Assembly: GCF_029227915.1 (NCBI RefSeq)
Contig: NC_079880.1
Location: forward strand, 14,836,001 to 14,900,000
Direction: 5' to 3'
Source: Hydractinia symbiolongicarpus
Lineage: Eukaryota > Cnidaria > Hydrozoa > Anthoathecata > Hydractiniidae
Length of the DNA: 64,000 nucleotides
A program made the position numbers and the translations under genes. Below, in pieces: positions 35,201 through 43,601 of the stretch (the first letter of the stretch is position 1; every line of letters starts with the position of its first letter). Below the pieces are notes generated by a model, which saw nothing but the letters and a program-made list of their open reading frames with translations, did no database searches and was not told where the DNA came from.

Positions 35201-37909
35201 TAAAAAAGGATAAGATTCCAAAAAATGTTTTTGGAATTCGTTTAAATCTGTAATACACGCTTTTTTTATAAGAATATACTCCATGAGAATACAGAGGTTG
35301 AGAGATGGGTTAAAAAATAAGAATAACCTAAAAATATACCAAGCTCGACTTTTTGTTTTAGATATGAAAATTTGTGTGATGCATAAATTTAGATTAGAAG
35401 TTTAATTTCTTATGCTGTATGTTCTATCTTTAGGCATATTAAGGGTAATTTAAGAATATTTTTAAGAATATTTAAGGCTGAGATTTGTCAAAAGTTAAGA
35501 ATACTGAGGCTGAAACGAAAAAACACTATTCTTATAAAAAAAGCGTGTAATTGCTTAAATCTAGAAGTGTATGCAGACAACATCGTAAAAGCGCTAACTG
35601 CACTTTACACAATGCCAGCATTACAAAACAATACACCACACAAACCAGAAAGGTTTGAAAGATAGAGAGATTAGGATGTGTGCTGACGTCAAAAATGAAA
35701 AATGACAAAATATCGGAACGCGAGAGTACTAAATAAAAAAAATGAGGAATAATATTTTTAGGGTTGAGGAGAATAAATAAAAGCGCAATGGTAAGGTAGG
35801 AGAAAATTACTTGTGATAGAAACTGAAAATCTTAGTTAACTAAGGCTATGCACAGCAAAAATGTCAAAAGTGTCTTTTTGAATTGCACTTTCAAAGAATG
35901 ATATAAATTTCAATAATAGCCATTTTATCTCATGTGGTCAAGTGTGTGCATGTAAAAACAATCCGCAAAGTTCCGTAAATTTTTCTAAACATGGTAAGTC
36001 ATCTATTTAGCCAGGTTTAATTACCGCAATAGCAAAAGAGATGTATTACACATGTATTACACACGTTTAACCAAAAATCCTCTTCAACTTTTACAAAAAT
36101 CCAAACTTGTAAATACAACTGCAGAGGTGACACCAACTTTCTTCAAATGCAAATTTTTAAAACTTTGTCTTGTTTTGTGTGCTAGAAATTACATAATAAG
36201 TGCAGTAACGTTTCTTGTGGTCTTATGGTGCTTTAAAGCGTGTTACATATATTTATATACACAACAGACGTTTAAGAGGTGCCCGAAGATGCCTCTACTC
36301 ACTAAATTTTATTTCTTGAATAGCGTCCTAAGTCTTGGAAAGATTACGTAGACAATAAGGCTCTTATTTTTGGTTGAACAAAGTGAATAAGAATTTTAGG
36401 TGGTCAGGTCATTTGTCCTAGATGGTTTTCTTAGTAAAACCTTATACTCTGCCCAAAACCTTTTATGAAGCTTGCCGTGGGGAGATATGAAAAGGGTAAT
36501 AATACTTACAAATAATTTTAATACAGCAAGATCGTTCTTTTACTTAATAATGTAATTTTGCGTACGTGCCATTTTTGAAGTGTTTTTTCTTTATTACATT
36601 CAAAAAAGGAAAGGTTAAAAGAAATCTACACGCTTAAAAATGGCTTTCTTGTAAAGAAATAAAAAACGAGTCTGAAGAGTTAATTTTTTGGGTGGCATTT
36701 TGGAAGAAAGTTTATCTCCTGCGAATTGTATTTGATCATATTTGAACATGTGTCTTCCCCATGTCACTAAGATGCGAACATATCGGTCTTTCTGTTCAGT
36801 ATTCATGTTATAATTGAAGGATTAACCTTTACTTAACCTAATGTTATAGTAGGTGACGTTTCGGGAGAGACGTTGGACATCAATTTATATAATTATTACC
36901 TTTCACATTTCTCATCGGAGGATAAAGGCGGTAAAACACGATCCAATTAATCAAATTCGATTTATCGAAATTATATTAAGCATCAAAATAAAATCGAAAC
37001 TTAACAGGTGGCAAGGAGATGATACACGATCCAATTAATCGAATTCCATTTATCGAAATTATATTGAACATTAAGAAAAAACTGAACAGATTTTTGATAA
37101 TTTCCTTTCGATAAAATGTCTTTAGAGAGTGAAGACAAAGTTGAACTCGCAGCTGTTACAGTTATTATTGCAACAACTAAAAATTTAAGAAAACGTTAGA
37201 AACGGAGTGTGTTATTTGTAACTTTTCTGTTAATAAGCTTTGTTCACTGATAAAAATCTCGTTAATTTTTGTTTTATCCTTTTTTGACGACATTATGTTT
37301 TTAAAGCTTCTCTAGCTAATAATTTTTATTTTTTATATAGAAACTCACATTTTTTGAACGCACATTTGATGCACAGATTTTAAGCATTTAGATTGGCTAA
37401 AAACCTTTCGATTAATCGAAAAATTTGAACCGGTCCGACTTTTTAAATATAGAATTCGACAAGACTGGAGCATGCCGAAAGCATACGATTTTTACATGAT
37501 AAACGATCCAATTAATCGAATTCGATTAATCGGATCACCGCCTTAATAGATTTTATTAGAAATAGTGCTTTTAAAAAAAGTTCAAAAATAACTGTTAAAT
37601 GTTTAAACTCTTGAAACAGACGACAATACACACTAGTGCTCTCCTCAGATGCAACGCTACACTTTTTTGTAAACTGAACCCTCCTTTCCACTTCAGAATA
37701 AAAAAAGGTTGAAATTTCTTAACCTTTTCTTACTTAAAAAGTCTTTTTTCTATAAAATTATAACTGGTTATTACAGAACCAATGCGATATAATCACACTA
37801 TCGTTCCCCCCTTTTTTAGTGAAAAATCAGACGCAAGTAAATCCTCTCTTACCTTGAATTTACGCAAGTAACCTTCCATATATGGTTGTGATAAGGTTTC
37901 TGTATCCAT
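18838..37909 (-). CDS. DOK/IRS-like adaptor: PH domain, IRS-type PTB domain, multi-tyrosine tail (818 residues)
   Basis: Coding exons in order of transcription: 37853-37909, 34522-35081, 33862-34001, 32788-32967, 23604-23708 and 18838-20252, totalling 2457 bases, or 818 residues plus stop. All have GT-AG borders and consistent phases. Residues 11-100 read as a PH domain (MEGYLRKFK start, Trp 94 in the final helix). Residues 114-206 read as an IRS-type PTB domain with IKRCGY matching the family's RRYG block; Arg139 and Arg164 are the likely phosphotyrosine contacts by alignment in my head. The rest is a disordered tail with YxN, YxxM and ITIM-like motifs and one PPLPKR SH3 ligand. PH plus IRS-type PTB is the layout of DOK and IRS adaptors, which act at the inner membrane face downstream of tyrosine kinases. 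DOK versus IRS cannot be decided here; only one YxxM argues against a classical IRS. Confidence 0.85.
20253..23603. other. Intron of the adaptor gene (3.4 kb)
   Basis: AT-rich, with a Helitron-like element at 23131-23260. No other exon or named feature seen. Confidence 0.6.
23131..23260 (-). mobile_element. Short Helitron-like element (130 bases)
   Basis: On the minus strand it starts TCTATATTATAATGCCCGTG, then a (CTGT)5 tract, then GGACGGGCGAACCCGTGG and a hairpin partner, ending CTAG. It is inserted between A and T, the Helitron target. It carries no coding capacity. Confidence 0.68.
23604..23708 (-). CDS. Fifth coding exon of the adaptor gene
   Basis: 105 bases, phase 1 to phase 1, with donor GTATGT and acceptor TTTCATTTAG. 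It encodes residues 313-347, serine- and acid-rich (KSSTSSSLADDESE). It is isolated, with a 9 kb intron upstream and a 3.4 kb intron downstream. The frame joins cleanly on both sides, but an exon that can be skipped is possible. Confidence 0.7.
24172..24940. mobile_element. Harbinger-like MITE with TAA target duplication (769 bases)
   Basis: The termini are inverted repeats of about 30 bases: GGGCCTTTTTATATGAGA at the left faces TCTCATATAAAAAGTCCC at the right, each followed inward by CCGGGAAACTCG-type sequence. TAA flanks both ends (24169-24171 and 24941-24943), the 3-base target duplication of PIF/Harbinger elements. Inside near 24296-24370 are further inverted CCGGG/ACTCGG blocks. No transposase reading frame exists, so it is non-autonomous. 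Confidence 0.8.
28769..28861 (+). repeat. tRNA-like module followed by a poly-T run
   Basis: A GTGTTCGAATCTC block resembles a pol III B box, and a 22-base T run starts shortly after, which would stop pol III. I cannot find a convincing A box, so this may be a truncated SINE. Confidence 0.3.
29808..29880. repeat. ACATACAA-type simple repeat
   Basis: A run of CATACAAA and CATACACA units with small variations. Confidence 0.7.
30642..30782 (+). CDS. Short open frame encoding a 46-residue single-span membrane peptide (tentative)
   Basis: ATG at 30642 opens a 46-codon frame: a short polar N-terminus with an N-T-S sequon, a long hydrophobic stretch (about residues 9-38), then QLIKKWHPMKA and a TAG stop. 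It follows the positive-inside rule for a type III small membrane protein. It lies antisense within an intron of the adaptor gene. No splice partner, promoter or conserved family is evident, and AT-rich DNA yields hydrophobic frames by chance. Confidence 0.18.
   Translation: MNSLVNTSIGIYIIMIITLSLLCTSTLTLIIVVICQLIKKWHPMKA
32039..32474. mobile_element. hAT-like non-autonomous element (436 bases)
   Basis: CAGGGGCGGCACCAC at the left end is the near-exact inverse of the right end (GTGGCGCTGCCCCTG), 13 of 15 bases. CAGGG termini are typical of hAT elements. An 8-base target duplication is not clear, so the superfamily is uncertain. Inside is a tandem duplication of an 83-base unit. No transposase frame is present. 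Confidence 0.55.
32150..32330. repeat. 83-base tandem duplication inside the hAT-like element
   Basis: A unit starting GGGGGCGCTGTAAGCTTCC occurs at 32150 and 32233 essentially identically, and a third partial copy begins at 32316. The near identity indicates a recent duplication. Confidence 0.85.
32495..32692. repeat. Decayed minisatellite beside an adaptor exon
   Basis: Three or four imperfect units combine AGGATACACCAA, GCAATGTGAT and CAATCATTAGTGC blocks. The array ends about 95 bases from the exon at 32788-32967. Confidence 0.45.
32788..32967 (-). CDS. Fourth coding exon of the adaptor gene
   Basis: 180 bases, phase 1 to phase 1, with donor GTAAGT. It encodes residues 253-312, including SLYDNV, which fits both the Grb2 YxN motif and the ITIM pattern S-x-Y-x-x-V. 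Confidence 0.82.
33862..34001 (-). CDS. Third coding exon of the adaptor gene
   Basis: 140 bases, phase 2 in and phase 1 out, with donor GTAGGT. It encodes residues 206-252: a basic, serine-rich linker (HRSPSFKRSSSQ) that could be phosphorylated, and tyrosines in EYDDSLSYKAF. Confidence 0.8.
34522..35081 (-). CDS. PH-PTB exon of the adaptor gene
   Basis: One 560-base exon encodes most of the PH domain and the whole IRS-type PTB domain (residues 20-205). The acceptor is TTTTATTTTAG. The donor chosen is GTATGT at 34521-34516, because this leaves phase 2 and joins in frame to the next exon. The reading frame stays open past the donor for about 55 codons into the intron, with a hydrophobic, unrelated sequence there. 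The PTB begins near GKEWYITV, has a CILLRIAL strand and ends with a helix DDVQGMISS. Confidence 0.83.
35082..37852. other. First coding intron of the adaptor gene
   Basis: AT-rich intron of 2.8 kb carrying the MITE at 36926-37543. Nothing else I can support. Confidence 0.6.
36926..37543. mobile_element. MITE with TAA flanks and AATTAATCGA repeats (618 bases)
   Basis: AGGCGGT at the left end faces ACCGCCT at the right end, and both ends continue into GATCCAATTAATCGAATTCG-type sequence in opposite orientation. TAA flanks both sides (36923-36925, 37544-37546). A block of about 50 bases is duplicated at about 36936 and 37023. No coding. The TAA target suggests Harbinger, although termini alone do not settle it. 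Confidence 0.62.
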
Positions 37910-37937
37910 AACAGCAATTGAAGTGTGTTGCATGAAA
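37853..37937 (-). CDS. First coding exon of the adaptor gene (start codon and PH strand 1)
   Basis: On the minus strand an acceptor CATTTTATTTTAG is followed by 28 bases of 5' UTR and ATG at 37909-37907, then 19 codons to a GTAAGA donor. The residues MEGYLRKFK are the typical opening strand of a PH domain and join in phase 0 to NSKKQYLVLYKHKLEIFEN in the next exon, which confirms the join. The coding part is 37853-37909. Confidence 0.82.
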
Positions 37938-39175
37938 CTAAAATAAAATGCAACGATGACTTACTCTAGAACAGCCTTGACGCTAATGCTGGTAAAAATT
38001 TGAACTTTTGAAACAAAACATATTCAGAAAGTAAGAAGTTTGAATTGAACCACCAACCGAAGGAAGAAAATGTATATTATAACATAAAAAAAGAATAAGA
38101 GGAAGTAATGAATAGAAACACGATGAACAGCATGATTTTACCCTAAAATTCTGCTAAAAATAAGATCAGTCAAATTTACTGAAAGACACAAAAAAGATTT
38201 ACAGCATGCAACATGTAGCATTACTCTGGTAAGTCTTCCCAACGAAATATATCAGTGAAATAGGAGAAATTTATAGAACGGAGTGGGGTTCTGGCAGACA
38301 CCCTTTGTTGTGATACATATACTCCAAATTTCAACATAAAATTTTGTCACGAAAGAGCTAAGGCAATGGCATCTTATAATTACGCAAAAATCATAATTAA
38401 TTTACAAATAAAATCAATAATTGTTGAACACGGACAAAAGCATAAATGTATATAAAGAAATCAAAGATGTAGTGCTTTGCCAACGCTTTGTTATTTTACA
38501 AAATATTGCAAAACGTTCTGCTCTGACACATAAACAAGATGTTATGTCCTTAGCAGATGAAACTTGAGCAGGCTCTGCAAACACTTAAAAATAAATGTTT
38601 AAAGAATTTTGATCTGAAAAATGAAACGTAAAATAAATCCGGACAATAAGAAGTTTCTCACTACAAAATACTAAAAACTGACGAAACAAAATGTCCAGTG
38701 TATTCTCTCTCCATCTCTAACTTACAAGACGGTGATAAGAAAGCAGGAAATTGAATAAAGTTACAGGAAAGGGGAAAAACAACTTCTTTCTATCATCTTG
38801 ATCTCTTGGTAGAGTGAGATAAAAAGATTTGCACATTTGATTTTACTTTAAAAATTCGTTTCGTCAAAAATCGTATGCTTTACATTTTAACGGCGAAATA
38901 CTACGCTGTAAAGTTTCAATAAATCAGAAGGCAACCAGAAGTGTTTATTCTTAGAAGAATTCATTATTGAAAAGAATTTAAAAGAACTGTTTTGATGTTA
39001 ATACCCCCAAAATAAATGCTTCCTTTGTTTCTCGTAAAGAGCAAAGAGATATTTCTCTGCTAAATTGCCCCTAAATTCCCTATTCGCTTCATGAAAATCC
39101 GTCTTAAAACGATTTGAGGTTACATAACTATTTTACACAAAATTGGTGTTGAAAGAAAGTGAAACAGGTACTCAC

Positions 39176-39270
39176 CACTTCAAAATGTGACAGGTTGAGT
39201 CTGATGTCGTAAAAATATCAACATCTGTGCGTCAAAGTGTTTTTTTTGATCTGCCAAGATAAATGATCTT
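39176..39270 (-). other. Probable 5' UTR exon of the adaptor gene
   Basis: On the minus strand a strong donor GTGAGTAC follows AAGTG at 39176, pairing with the acceptor at 37938. A TATA-like run (TTTATAAGTATATAA) lies at about 39289-39303 on the minus strand, which would put the start of transcription near 39260. The upstream edge is a guess. Confidence 0.4.
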
Positions 39271-39493
39271 CAGGTCGCGTAGGAATTATATACTTATAAA
39301 GTTTTTGTTCGTGTTTGTCTTCTTAAGCTTGTTTCAAAAAATTTGTTGACATTTTCACAATTCTTTAAAACACGGCTGTTCCTTTCAATTATGGACTTAG
39401 TTTGTTTACATATGTCGTGATAACCTACTCAATGATATTTTTAGACAGCTCTTCAAAAACAACGTTCCCTTTCAAAACGCTTAGAAGGAAAAA

Positions 39494-39682
39494 ATGTTTC
39501 CAGATTTTTACTTTGCAAAAAGACCCCGCAAATTGAAGCTGCAGAAATTCATTGGTCTGCTGACTTTGTTTTGTTTGCTAAGTTTATCTGTTCTTCCCCG
39601 TAGAGAAAATTGTGAAATAACCTCAAATAGCTACTTCAGCAGAAGAGTTTGTAGTTTTCAACAGGGACGAAAACATAGTTAA
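39494..39682 (+). CDS. Candidate small secreted peptide precursor (62 residues, tentative)
   Basis: ATG at 39494 follows an A-rich context. Residues 19-34 are hydrophobic (FIGLLTLFCLLSLSVL), like a signal peptide after a long basic lead. Dibasic RR pairs occur at 36-37 and 50-51, and QQGRK at 56-60 is of the form cut and amidated in neuropeptide precursors. There are two cysteines after the hydrophobic region. AATAAA lies at 39930-39935. A single copy and a long n-region make chance possible. It lies just upstream of the adaptor's 5' end on the opposite strand. Confidence 0.2.
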   Translation: MFPDFYFAKRPRKLKLQKFIGLLTLFCLLSLSVLPRRENCEITSNSYFSRRVCSFQQGRKHS

Positions 39683-41089
39683 AAGGAAGTAAGGTGAGGT
39701 TGACTTACCGTCTCGGTTTTTCTCTATTTGCACTCCTCCTTTTTTTCCAATTATCCTATTTTTATTCCTACAAGTATAGCAAAAAGGTCGAGAGGCGATA
39801 ACATTGAAACTGGGATTTCGGTGACCTCGAAAAGGGAATTAAAAAGTTTTAGAAGTTCCAATGTTGTAGTTTTCCAAATTTTGGAGTGCAAGATATTCAA
39901 TTCCAACGCATTTATGCTTACATAATGCAAATAAAATGCGTCTTTTAAGATTAGAAATAAAAGATGCATTTTAGATGTGTATAACACACTTTTTAGATAA
40001 TACAGACATCTTTTAGACGTTTAGACTAAAAGATACTGCAAAAAGATGCATTAAACGAACAAATCAGCCGTTAAAAAGACGTCTTTTAGATGTCTTTTTG
40101 CCGGCTGGGCAAAAAGCAGTTAAAGCGCAAAAAGAATTTATTTTAGAAATTAGTATAACTGTACCCTTCATCGCATAGATCTTGAAACGCTGAGCAAGAA
40201 AATGTATAGGATCATGTACTTTTGACAAAAGGTTGCAGAGATAACCGGTTTGAAGGTTTTATGATGACGTCATCAACCCATCCACTCCAAAACGGATTTG
40301 GGGACCAAGGTTTAAAAAAGTTACCCAAATTAGTCCTAGGTGGTCCCTAGTTACCCACGCGGTGAAAAATCATTGACGTCACCACCTCGTTTCCAAGTTA
40401 TTTGGCCTCAAAGTTTTAGGTGCATTGTAAGGCTTCATTACTTTAATGTTGCCCTATCGAAAAAATGTTTTTTTGCTAAGTTTATAAATTTATTATAGCT
40501 TTCCACTTGCCGAAGTTGGAATGGAAGGTGGTTAAGGAGAAGGGCAGAAGTGTGAGCTAAAGTAACTTTGGGCCTCAATATTGTTTGTTTCAATTAAATT
40601 TGTTTTTATAGTGTTGGTTCGTAACGATTGTTTGGTTACAGGCAAAAAAGAAAGTTTTAGGTAACTTGACCGACTTTCTTTGTTGAACAGAACTTTGTGT
40701 GCAAGTTTTACAAAAGAAAGAGATATTCTTTCTTCCACTGGAAGCCATTATAATGTTAGCACGTCATGGTCACTGCAACGACGACAGCAAACGAAACTTG
40801 CCGAGGATCTTTGTAGCTTTGTAGTTTCGAAAGATATTTTGGTAAATTATTTTAGTAAATATAACAGGATGTAAGAACCGAACTAAATATTGTAATGAGA
40901 GATGAAGACAATAACAGTACTATCAAAAGTAACTTAAGTTGAAAGGCACATCCAACTAAATCTGATCGTGATAACACAATGATAGAATAGGTAAGTACAA
41001 TAATATGCTAAAATGAACCATCCAACTATTGAATCTTAATAAAAATAACCTTCATAAAGACATAGAAAAAAAACGAAGCTGTCCCAGGA

Positions 41090-41215
41090 TCTATATTATA
41101 ATACCCGTATGCGTCTGTCTGTCTGTCTGTCACGCAGAATGGTACCCGAGACGCACGCAATGCAGTATAAAAAGGACGGGCGAACCCGTGGATTTTTCCA
41201 CGAGCCACCGACTAG
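41090..41215 (+). mobile_element. Short Helitron-like element (126 bases)
   Basis: Starts A|TCTATATTATAATACCCGTA, then four CTGT units, then GGACGGGCGAACCCGTGG with a hairpin partner ATTTTTCCACG, and ends CTAG|T. Inserted between A and T. It has the same structure as the copies at 11373 and 23131. Confidence 0.68.
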
Positions 41216-41570
41216 TGTTCTTATAATTTTGGAAAATTTACTTCACTATAAACCATATATAAACCATTAGCAGTGGTTATCAGGAGTATTGCTTAATAGT
41301 GTAAAAAACTCCATGTAAAGATCTTGTCATAAACTCTATCATAATGTCAGAGTTAATATGTTGTAATTAAGGTAGTTGCGCTCTACAACAACTGTCCACT
41401 CGAATAAAGTATTTTAAAGGAGGGAGTAGTGCATTTAAAGCTCCCATTTGAGCTACGAAGCTCAAGCAAGCACAGCAACCGCTCAACTAGACATTCGCCT
41501 AAGATATCAATCCATTCTCATTATGAGCGCTAAGCAGAAAGGATAGATTCACACTTTTATAGTCTCTCGC

Positions 41571-41640
41571 ATGACTCGGCTCGGTTCAAAAGACCTTTCA
41601 CACTGGAAGCGAACGCTCTACCAATAAGGCTATCAGGCGA
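41571..41640 (-). repeat. tRNA-like SINE head
   Basis: On the minus strand TGATAGCCTTATTGGTAGAG gives a clear A box and AGGTCTTTTGAACCGAG a weak B-box region. Stems do not close into a full tRNA. Confidence 0.45.
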
Positions 41641-42189
41641 TTATTGCAGAAAGGTAAACTAGTTTTATATGTCTCATTTTAAAGAATTATAAAAAATTAT
41701 AAGGGACACAATAAGGTGTTCTTGTCATCAAAGCTGCAGTAAAACAAAGTAAATGCGAATAACTCGTTTATTATACAAGAAGTCGAGATCTATTATAGTA
41801 ACTCGCCATAGAATGACTGTGGTAAAAATGTAAAATATAAAAACAAGTTTATAAAATAGCATAAGCTTCTCGGTTAAAACCATCCATAGTGCATACATAG
41901 ATGTAATAAATTTAAAGTCGTTTTTTTACATTAGTACGAGTTTTTTTAAAAAGTAATTTACATATATACATAAAATATAACTATCCTAAAGAAGGCAATT
42001 ATCGTTAACTACATACATAGAAATCACATTTGCTATCACACGTTTATCAGCTAGTAAACATTTTGTGATAACGTAGACGTATACATTTCTGTCATTCTTG
42101 TCATGTCACTCTATTTCTAAATAGCAGAAGTTTTTTAGATTCAAGTTGTTTATTTAATTTTGGACGTTTCAATGTTATAAATGAAGCTT

Positions 42190-42400
42190 CCAAGTTTTTT
42201 CTCAACCTCGTTCTCAGAGGTGCTTTCATCAAAATTTTTCAACTAAATTGATGATCAGGATTACGGTGAGTATGGTTGGCTGGTTCGGAATTCTTGGTTG
42301 GATTATTATGCTCATTCCAGCGAATAACAGTATTTCGTCTTGTTTTGCCAATGTAAGATGTGTTCCTTCATAAATAACGCAAGAAGGGTATGGATTTCGA
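42190..42400 (-). pseudogene. Remnant of a GIY-YIG endonuclease domain, Penelope-like retroelement
   Basis: On the minus strand one frame reads SYIGKTRRNTVIRWNEH followed by a His-rich stretch. This matches the YIG-x-T-x-R...R-x-x-EH core of the GIY-YIG nuclease that terminates Penelope-like retroelements. A CVIYEG segment just before it sits in a different frame, so a frameshift separates the GIY and YIG halves. No intact reverse transcriptase is seen next to it. Confidence 0.5.
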
Positions 42401-43601
42401 TCTTTTAGTAAAAAAAAGTCGAGATCTGTTTTAATAGAAGGAAGATCATTCTGAACTTTTCAATGGCTAATGTTTCCACCAGCAGTTCTTTTAACGAACA
42501 TGCGTACTTGCATCCAATTCAGCTTTAATGGATCTAGTTAAATATTCTTGAAAGCGTAAGATGACATCGAGTAACACAGCATCCGTTCATTGTCTCGCTA
42601 AAAGAATAAACTGCGACCTATGAAGCTGTCTAATTGTTCCTGTTGGAGTCAAGAGAGGTCATGACGTAGATGACACAAGATGAAACAATTATTCGTAGCT
42701 ATATTAGAAAATCGTTTGAAGAAGAAGACAAAAATCAAATTGGACGTTAAGAATCTTAAATTGATAGCATTTCAATGTGAGTTTATCATTATTTATTAAT
42801 TTATTTATTTTTAAGGCTTTTTTTATCATTTTTGTAAGTTGAAATGAAAATTAAAAACAACAGAATTTTTTTTATATATTTTTGTTGAGATGTTCTAACT
42901 TTGTTCATCATAAACTTCTTTCCTAAATGTCAATAAAGCACCATTCAGTGATAATAAAAAATAAACTAACAAGAACAGACGATAAAAATAGGAACCCTTA
43001 TTTTTAAGAACAGTAAATATGAGGGATATATTACCCATTTTTTTAACTCTTAGACTTTGGACTACGAAAATTGGAGTCACAGCAAGGCCGAATTACCGAC
43101 ACAGTCATCAGCCAGGATCAGCTAAACTTTTAAATATCAAAATGAAGGTCAAAATTAAACAAGAATTAAATTTTCTATCCAGCAGTACAACTTCGTCAAC
43201 TTTTCGATAGCAGGTGGCCAGAAATTAGGTCTAATAACAACATATTGTCGGCGAAATGTTGTTTCGGGTTCTAAGGGGCTGAGGCCTAAGGCGAATGGGG
43301 ATTTTAATTTATGTAAATTGAAAAAAACTTTAGAAAGCAATTCTTTTTCAACACCTTTCAAACTTTTACCAAAATGCAATATAATTTTTTGAAATTTATA
43401 ATTTCTCCTAACCTTGCTGAAGATGATATTGCAAATTATTGATTTCTTTTATAACTTTCGATTTGTCAAATGTTTGTATTTAGACACCAGTTTTGTAGAA
43501 CGAAAACGTTTGGTAACTACTCCCAATTATTATATCCCTCATTAATAGCACAAATATTTTATCCCAACTTCGATTTGCTGCTTTTGTTAAAAGTCTTAAC
43601 A

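Larger units (their letters stand above)
39683..43601. other. Intergenic region between the adaptor and the Ig-like receptor
   Basis: Contains TCTTTTAGA-rich sequence around 39935-40110, a Helitron-like element at 41090-41215, a tRNA-like SINE at 41571-41640 and a GIY-YIG retroelement remnant near 42190-42400. No intact gene recognised. Confidence 0.5.
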
